Below are positions 5,690-8,611 of a DNA stretch of 8,611 nt, piece by piece (positions within the stretch are counted from its first letter, which is position 1; each line of letters begins with the position of its first letter). A program made the translations under genes and the position numbers. The notes under the pieces were generated by a model that ran no database searches, was not told the DNA's origin, and saw nothing but the letters and a program-made list of their open reading frames with translations. Source of the stretch: CAZHYM01 sp964536785 (GTDB lineage Bacteria; Patescibacteriota; Saccharimonadia; Saccharimonadales; Saccharimonadaceae); contig CAZHYM010000026.1 in NCBI GenBank assembly GCA_964536785.1, positions 1-8,611 of the forward strand. Reading direction: 5' to 3'.

Positions 5690-6120
5690 TATTTATCCCC
5701 TTTCTTAGCAACTGCTTTAGACTTAGTGTCAGTTTTAGCAGAAGTCTTAACTGATGTCTTTGCAGCGGGTTTAACTTTTTCATTACCAGAAATCTCAACT
5801 AATATATTCGAAGATTTTTTCTGATAAGGCAATGCTCGTCCTCGGCTTGCTGGTATGTAACGCTTGTAGCGCTTACCGGTCGTAACGGAGATAATTGTTA
5901 AAACTAAACTTTTTGGGTCTAGATTATTATTGTGCATTGCGTTAGCCTTAGCTGACTCAATTGCTTTTTTAACAGGAGTAGCCGCTCGACGTGGAACGTG
6001 ACTAAGAATGACTAATGCATCTTCGACAGTCCTTCCTCGAACTAGGCTAGCTACTAGTGATACCTTGCGAGGAGCTTGATCAACTCCTTTGGCGTAAGAT
6101 CTTACTTTAAGTTCAGCCAT
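5689..6120 (-). CDS. rplV: 50S ribosomal protein uL22 (L22)
   Basis: uL22 extends a long beta-hairpin into the exit tunnel, near the macrolide-binding area. Residues 1-110 make the core: APRKVSLVASLVRGRTVEDALVIL at 16-39, AIESAKANA at 53-61, then the hairpin, with KRYKRYIPASRGRALPYQKK spanning 83-102 and followed by SSNILVEI. The 143 residues exceed the usual 110-115 because of a Lys/Ala/Thr/Ser tail from about 113, with an imperfect [V/A]KTS repeat at about 120-131. The tail ends in AKKGDK, the same six residues as uL24. The end of the gene holds AAAGGGG before the TAATG start of uS3. The N-terminal MAELKVRSYAKGV is typical. Confidence 0.97.
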   Translation of the reverse strand: MAELKVRSYAKGVDQAPRKVSLVASLVRGRTVEDALVILSHVPRRAATPVKKAIESAKANAMHNNNLDPKSLVLTIISVTTGKRYKRYIPASRGRALPYQKKSSNILVEISGNEKVKPAAKTSVKTSAKTDTKSKAVAKKGDK

Positions 6121-6392
6121 TATTTGCCTCCCTTTGTGCTTCCAGCGTGCTTGCGGAAAGTTCGAGTTGGCGAAAACTCACCGAGTCTGTGGCCAATCAT
6201 ATTTTCTGAAACAAACACTGGAATGTGTTTTCGACCATTGTGAACAGCGATTGTTCGGCCGACCATGTCCGGGCTAATCACGCTATGGCGAGCCCAGGTT
6301 TTGATAACAGTCCTATCGTCAGGACCCAACTTTGCGATTTTCTTTGAAAGTTTGAAGTCAACGTATGGACCTTTTTTTGAAGAACGACTCAT
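6120..6392 (-). CDS. rpsS: 30S ribosomal protein uS19 (S19)
   Basis: uS19 is in the 30S head and takes part in the intersubunit bridge with uL5. The 90 residues match family length. It opens MSRSSKKGPYVDFKL. Signatures include IKTWARHSVISPDMVGRTIAVHNGRKHIPV from about 30 to 59 and the strongly conserved GHRLGEFSPTRTFRKHAG at 67-84. The ATG follows the uL2 stop by 2 nt (TAACAATG). The last codons (AAG GGA GGC) form the ribosome-binding site of uL22, which starts in TAATG. No anomalies are visible. Confidence 0.98.
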   Translation of the reverse strand: MSRSSKKGPYVDFKLSKKIAKLGPDDRTVIKTWARHSVISPDMVGRTIAVHNGRKHIPVFVSENMIGHRLGEFSPTRTFRKHAGSTKGGK

Positions 6393-6394
6393 TG

Positions 6395-7234
6395 TTACCT
6401 TTTCCTCTTAGTTTCATGACGAGTTTTGACAATCATCTTATTAGTTAATTTATTTCGCCTAGTTTTGCGACCGAGAGCTAGCTTGCCCCAAGGAGTACGA
6501 GGCGCTTTTCCGGTTCCGTGTCGACCACCGTCACCACCACCGTGTGGATGATCAGTCGCATTCATAACGACACCGCGGACAGATGGACGGATACCTTTTC
6601 GGCGTCTTCGACCAGCAGATCCTATAGTAACATTTTGATGTTGAACATTTGATACTGTTCCCATCGATGCATAGGCTTTTACGCTAATTTTACGGACCTC
6701 ACCAGATGGCATTTTGACTTGAGCGTAATCGCCCTCTTTTGCCATAAGTTGTGCTTTAGCACCAGCAGCACGTATGAGCTGTGCTCCGCGGCCTGGTGTT
6801 AATTCAATCGCGTAAATATATGTTCCAACAGGGATGTCTGATAATTGCATTCGATTAGAATTTTCGATCTTCGCTTTTGAACCAACTTCGATATTTTGAC
6901 CCTTAGTCATTGAAGTATCAGCAATTATATAGTGATATTTTCCGGATTGATCTTTAATTCGAGCGATTCGAGCTGAGCGATTTGGATCGTACTCAATCTC
7001 TTCGATAACTGCTCTTGTTCCTTCAGGCAGGTTATAGTTCATTAAACGATAGTGTCTTTTTACGCCACCACCTCGATGTCGAACTGTAACCCTACCTATG
7101 TTGTTTCTACCAGCGTTCTGTTTTTTCGACTTTATCAAGCTTTTCAAAGGCTTCTTGGTGGTTACCTCTGACATGTCTTGGCTAGTCATTCCCCGGCGTC
7201 CGGGTGTTGTTGGGTTTAATTGTCGGATAGCCAT
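6395..7234 (-). CDS. rplB: 50S ribosomal protein uL2 (L2)
   Basis: uL2 is one of the largest conserved 50S proteins. It is needed for subunit association and for the structure around the peptidyl-transferase centre. The 279 residues match the family. The RNA-binding OB-like domain covers about 40-125, with GRNNIGRVTVRHRGGG at 42-57 and EYDPNRSARIA at 81-91. The SH3-like domain follows from about 126, with IPVGTYIYAIELTPGRGAQL at 134-153. The C-terminal segment holds the conserved NATDHPHGGG at 225-234 with His229 and His231; Asp235 replaces the more usual Glu. The C-terminus ends in a basic extension (TKRKR). The start is TAATG with uL23, and the last codons (AAG AGG AAA AGG) act as ribosome-binding site for uS19. 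Confidence 0.98.
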   Translation of the reverse strand: MAIRQLNPTTPGRRGMTSQDMSEVTTKKPLKSLIKSKKQNAGRNNIGRVTVRHRGGGVKRHYRLMNYNLPEGTRAVIEEIEYDPNRSARIARIKDQSGKYHYIIADTSMTKGQNIEVGSKAKIENSNRMQLSDIPVGTYIYAIELTPGRGAQLIRAAGAKAQLMAKEGDYAQVKMPSGEVRKISVKAYASMGTVSNVQHQNVTIGSAGRRRRKGIRPSVRGVVMNATDHPHGGGDGGRHGTGKAPRTPWGKLALGRKTRRNKLTNKMIVKTRHETKRKR

Positions 7235-7557
7235 TATTTAGTCTCCTCTGTAGTATCTTCAGGTTGATCAAATACTGGGATAGATTCACCCTTAGCTAAT
7301 CGAACGTAAGCTTTCTTGGAACCCTTATCATATCGAACTCCAGGATATGCTCGCTTGCTTTTTACTACACGCTTAGCTTTGCCGTCTTGTTTTACAATTT
7401 TAATGTCTACAACTTTGACTTTGAAAGTTGATTCTACAGTCTCTTTAACCTGATTTGAATTCATGTTTAATGGGATGTTGAATGTATAAATTCCATCAGT
7501 TGCCAGCATTAAAGCTTTTTCCGTCAAACGAGGAGTTATAATTGATTGCTTAAGCAT
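7234..7557 (-). CDS. rplW: 50S ribosomal protein uL23 (L23)
   Basis: uL23 sits at the exit-tunnel mouth beside uL29 and is the main docking site for trigger factor and the signal recognition particle. The 107 residues contain the usual ferredoxin-like fold. IITPRLTEKALML at 6-18 is the family start, followed by GIYTFNIPLNMNSNQVKETVESTF up to about 45 and VKVVDIKIVKQDGKAKR to about 63, the basic loop, and then KKAYVRLAKGESIPVF. A short acidic/Thr tail (DQPEDTTEETK) follows; its GAGGAG codons supply the ribosome-binding site of uL2. The ATG lies 2 nt after the uL4 TAG stop. Confidence 0.96.
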   Translation of the reverse strand: MLKQSIITPRLTEKALMLATDGIYTFNIPLNMNSNQVKETVESTFKVKVVDIKIVKQDGKAKRVVKSKRAYPGVRYDKGSKKAYVRLAKGESIPVFDQPEDTTEETK

Positions 7558-7559
7558 AT

Positions 7560-8159
7560 CTATTTCTCCTCCTTATCACCGAGCCAGGTTTCTAGGGCTT
7601 TAAGACCAGATTTGTCGATTAAAATTACATCGGCATTTAAGACGTGGAAAACTGTTAGATACATAGCATTAATCAAAACAACTTTAGCAATATTGCTAGT
7701 TGCTTGGATTAATTCATTGGATTTGTCGCCAGTGATCATCAAAACATTGTTTTCAAATTTATTTTCTTTAAGAAACTTTGCAATTTCACTTGTCTTGCCG
7801 GTAGTTTTGAATTCAACCGTCTTAACTAGATTTTCTTTATTTGCCAAGCTTAGAGCTTGCTTAACAGCTAAACGCTTATCACGCTTAGATATTTTAATGT
7901 TGAAATTTTGTTCACCTGTTGGACCAAAAGCGATACCACCGCCTCGCCATATAGGGTTACGTGTCGAGCCGAAACGAGCTCGCCCCGTTCCTTTTTGGCG
8001 CCATGGTTTCTTACCACCACCTCTGACCTCACCTCTTTTTAAGGTCTTAGCTCCAGCTTCCCTTGAATTTGCTAGGTAAGCATCGTAAGCTAATTTTAGC
8101 AATTGATGATTTTTAACCTCAAGGCCAAAAATATCAGCTGATAATTTTACTTCTGCCAT
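7560..8159 (-). CDS. rplD: 50S ribosomal protein uL4 (L4)
   Basis: uL4 has a globular domain on the 50S surface and a long loop that forms the constriction of the exit tunnel. In E. coli it also represses the S10 operon. The 199 residues fit the family (about 200). The tunnel loop is clear at about 42-75, containing GEVRGGGKKPWRQKGTGRAR and then NPIWRGGG. Residues 83-199 form the rest of the globular domain, including KRDKRLAVKQALS at 92-104. The ATG follows the uL3 stop by 2 nt (TAAATATG), with AGAGGAGAGG just upstream inside uL3. The end carries GAGGAG as the ribosome-binding site for uL23. Any leader target for uL4 would lie upstream of uS10, outside the window. Confidence 0.98.
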   Translation of the reverse strand: MAEVKLSADIFGLEVKNHQLLKLAYDAYLANSREAGAKTLKRGEVRGGGKKPWRQKGTGRARFGSTRNPIWRGGGIAFGPTGEQNFNIKISKRDKRLAVKQALSLANKENLVKTVEFKTTGKTSEIAKFLKENKFENNVLMITGDKSNELIQATSNIAKVVLINAMYLTVFHVLNADVILIDKSGLKALETWLGDKEEK

Positions 8160-8161
8160 AT

Positions 8162-8611
8162 TTAAGCCTCTCCTCTAACGACAACCGTGCTGCGCTTTGG
8201 ACCAGGAATCGCACCTTTTACGCCAATTAGGTTATCTTCTTTATCAATGTAAGTAACCTGTAAGTTTTTAACAGTTACTTGTTCTCCGCCCATACGGCCG
8301 GCCATTGTTTTGCCTTTAAAAATCTTCTGTGGATACATCGACCCGATGGATCCAACTTTTCGAGTGTTTCCTTTTCCACCGTGAGTTTTTCGTTGGCGTT
8401 TGAAATTGTGGCGCTTGATAGTACCAGCAAATCCTTTACCTTTGCTTGTACCAGTAACGCTGACAAACTCACCAACGCTAAATTCTGATACGTCAAAAGA
8501 ATCACCAATTTTTACTTCTGGTAATTCTGCTACCCTAAACTCTTTGAGTTTCTTAGGGTTAGTGTTGGCTTTAGCGGTGTGTCCAGCTACGGCCTTGCTC
8601 AGGTTCTTACC
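8162..8611 (-). CDS. rplC: 50S ribosomal protein uL3 (L3), 5' end outside window
   Basis: uL3 is an early-assembly protein whose extended loop reaches the peptidyl-transferase centre. The window holds its last 149 codons; the N-terminal part lies past the right edge. Read from that edge, the fragment shows AGHTAKANTNPKKLKEF at 9-25 (fragment numbering), VTGTSKGKGFAGTIKRHNF at 52-70, the central loop THGGKGNTRKVGSIG at 76-90, and KIFKGKTMAGRMGGEQVTVKN at 96-116, ending VKGAIPGPKRSTVVVRGEA. In E. coli the loop carries Gln150, methylated by PrmB; here the loop reads GSIGSMYPQKIFKGK and has no Gln at the right-anchored aligned position. uS10 would be expected upstream. The fragment is open to the window edge with no disruption. 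Confidence 0.98.
   Translation of the reverse strand, partial: GKNLSKAVAGHTAKANTNPKKLKEFRVAELPEVKIGDSFDVSEFSVGEFVSVTGTSKGKGFAGTIKRHNFKRQRKTHGGKGNTRKVGSIGSMYPQKIFKGKTMAGRMGGEQVTVKNLQVTYIDKEDNLIGVKGAIPGPKRSTVVVRGEA

Noticed and set aside
3382..5710. Identical AKKGDK endings of uL22 and uL24 as evidence of a duplicated segment
   Set aside because: The similarity is limited to six residues that contain the next gene's ribosome-binding site; the codons differ, so convergence is the simpler explanation.
5499..5824. Two overlapping plus-strand open frames over uS3/uL22
   Set aside because: Antisense to confirmed genes, hydrophobic and low complexity, with no family signature.
7546..8079. Long plus-strand open frame (177 codons) antisense to uL4
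   Set aside because: It lies wholly over uL4 and the start of uL23, resembles no protein family I know, and is explained by the codon bias of the real genes on the other strand.
8275..8508. Minus-strand open frame of 77 codons
   Set aside because: It overlaps uL3 in another frame; the uL3 frame is clearly the coding one and is open to the window edge.

Overview
The window is one long ribosomal-protein gene cluster transcribed entirely on the minus strand: a fused S10-spc operon. In transcription order (right to left) it holds uL3 (its 5' part lies beyond the window edge), uL4, uL23, uL2, uS19, uL22, uS3, uL16, uL29, uS17, uL14, uL24, uL5, uS14, uS8, uL6, uL18, uS5 and uL15. These are 19 genes in the classical bacterial order, with no insertion and no non-ribosomal gene.

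The sequence suggests a small-genome bacterium of the Candidate Phyla Radiation (Patescibacteria), most likely a Saccharibacteria (TM7) relative. The main evidence is the absence of uL30: the uS5 stop and uL15 start share a base, so there is no room for it. Supporting features are AT-rich DNA (roughly 40% GC by eye), extremely tight packing, uS14 of the zinc-free type, and lysine/alanine-rich tails. The phylum is inferred from remembered family sequence character, not from a tree. uL30 is also absent from some other lineages, such as plastids and several reduced bacteria. The standard genetic code fits: no in-frame TGA occurs in about 2,800 codons, which argues against the UGA-to-Gly code of Gracilibacteria and Absconditabacteria.

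Layout: positions 1-76 contain what looks like the last 24 codons of an unidentified gene running the opposite way (plus strand). Positions 83-115 hold a hairpin flanked by an A-run and a T-run, which can terminate transcription from both sides. Positions 130-8611 are the operon. Of the 18 gene junctions, seven are TAATG stop/start fusions with a 1-nt overlap, one is an 8-nt overlap, and eight are gaps of 1-3 nt. Only uS14-uS8 (8 nt) and uL6 downstream of uS8 (25 nt) have larger gaps. Ribosome-binding sites therefore mostly lie inside the last codons of the preceding gene, and translation is probably coupled along the message.

Together the genes supply core parts of both ribosomal subunits: the peptidyl-transferase surroundings (uL2, uL3, uL16), the exit tunnel (uL4, uL22, uL23, uL29), the central protuberance (uL5, uL18), the factor-binding region (uL6, uL14), and the 30S decoding, entry and head regions (uS3, uS5, uS8, uS14, uS17, uS19). 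I found no undescribed system here. The points worth a second look are small: a divergent uL15 core motif, the operon ending before secY, absent modification-site residues, Shine-Dalgarno-shaped protein tails, near-complete lack of cysteine, and a possible internal promoter.
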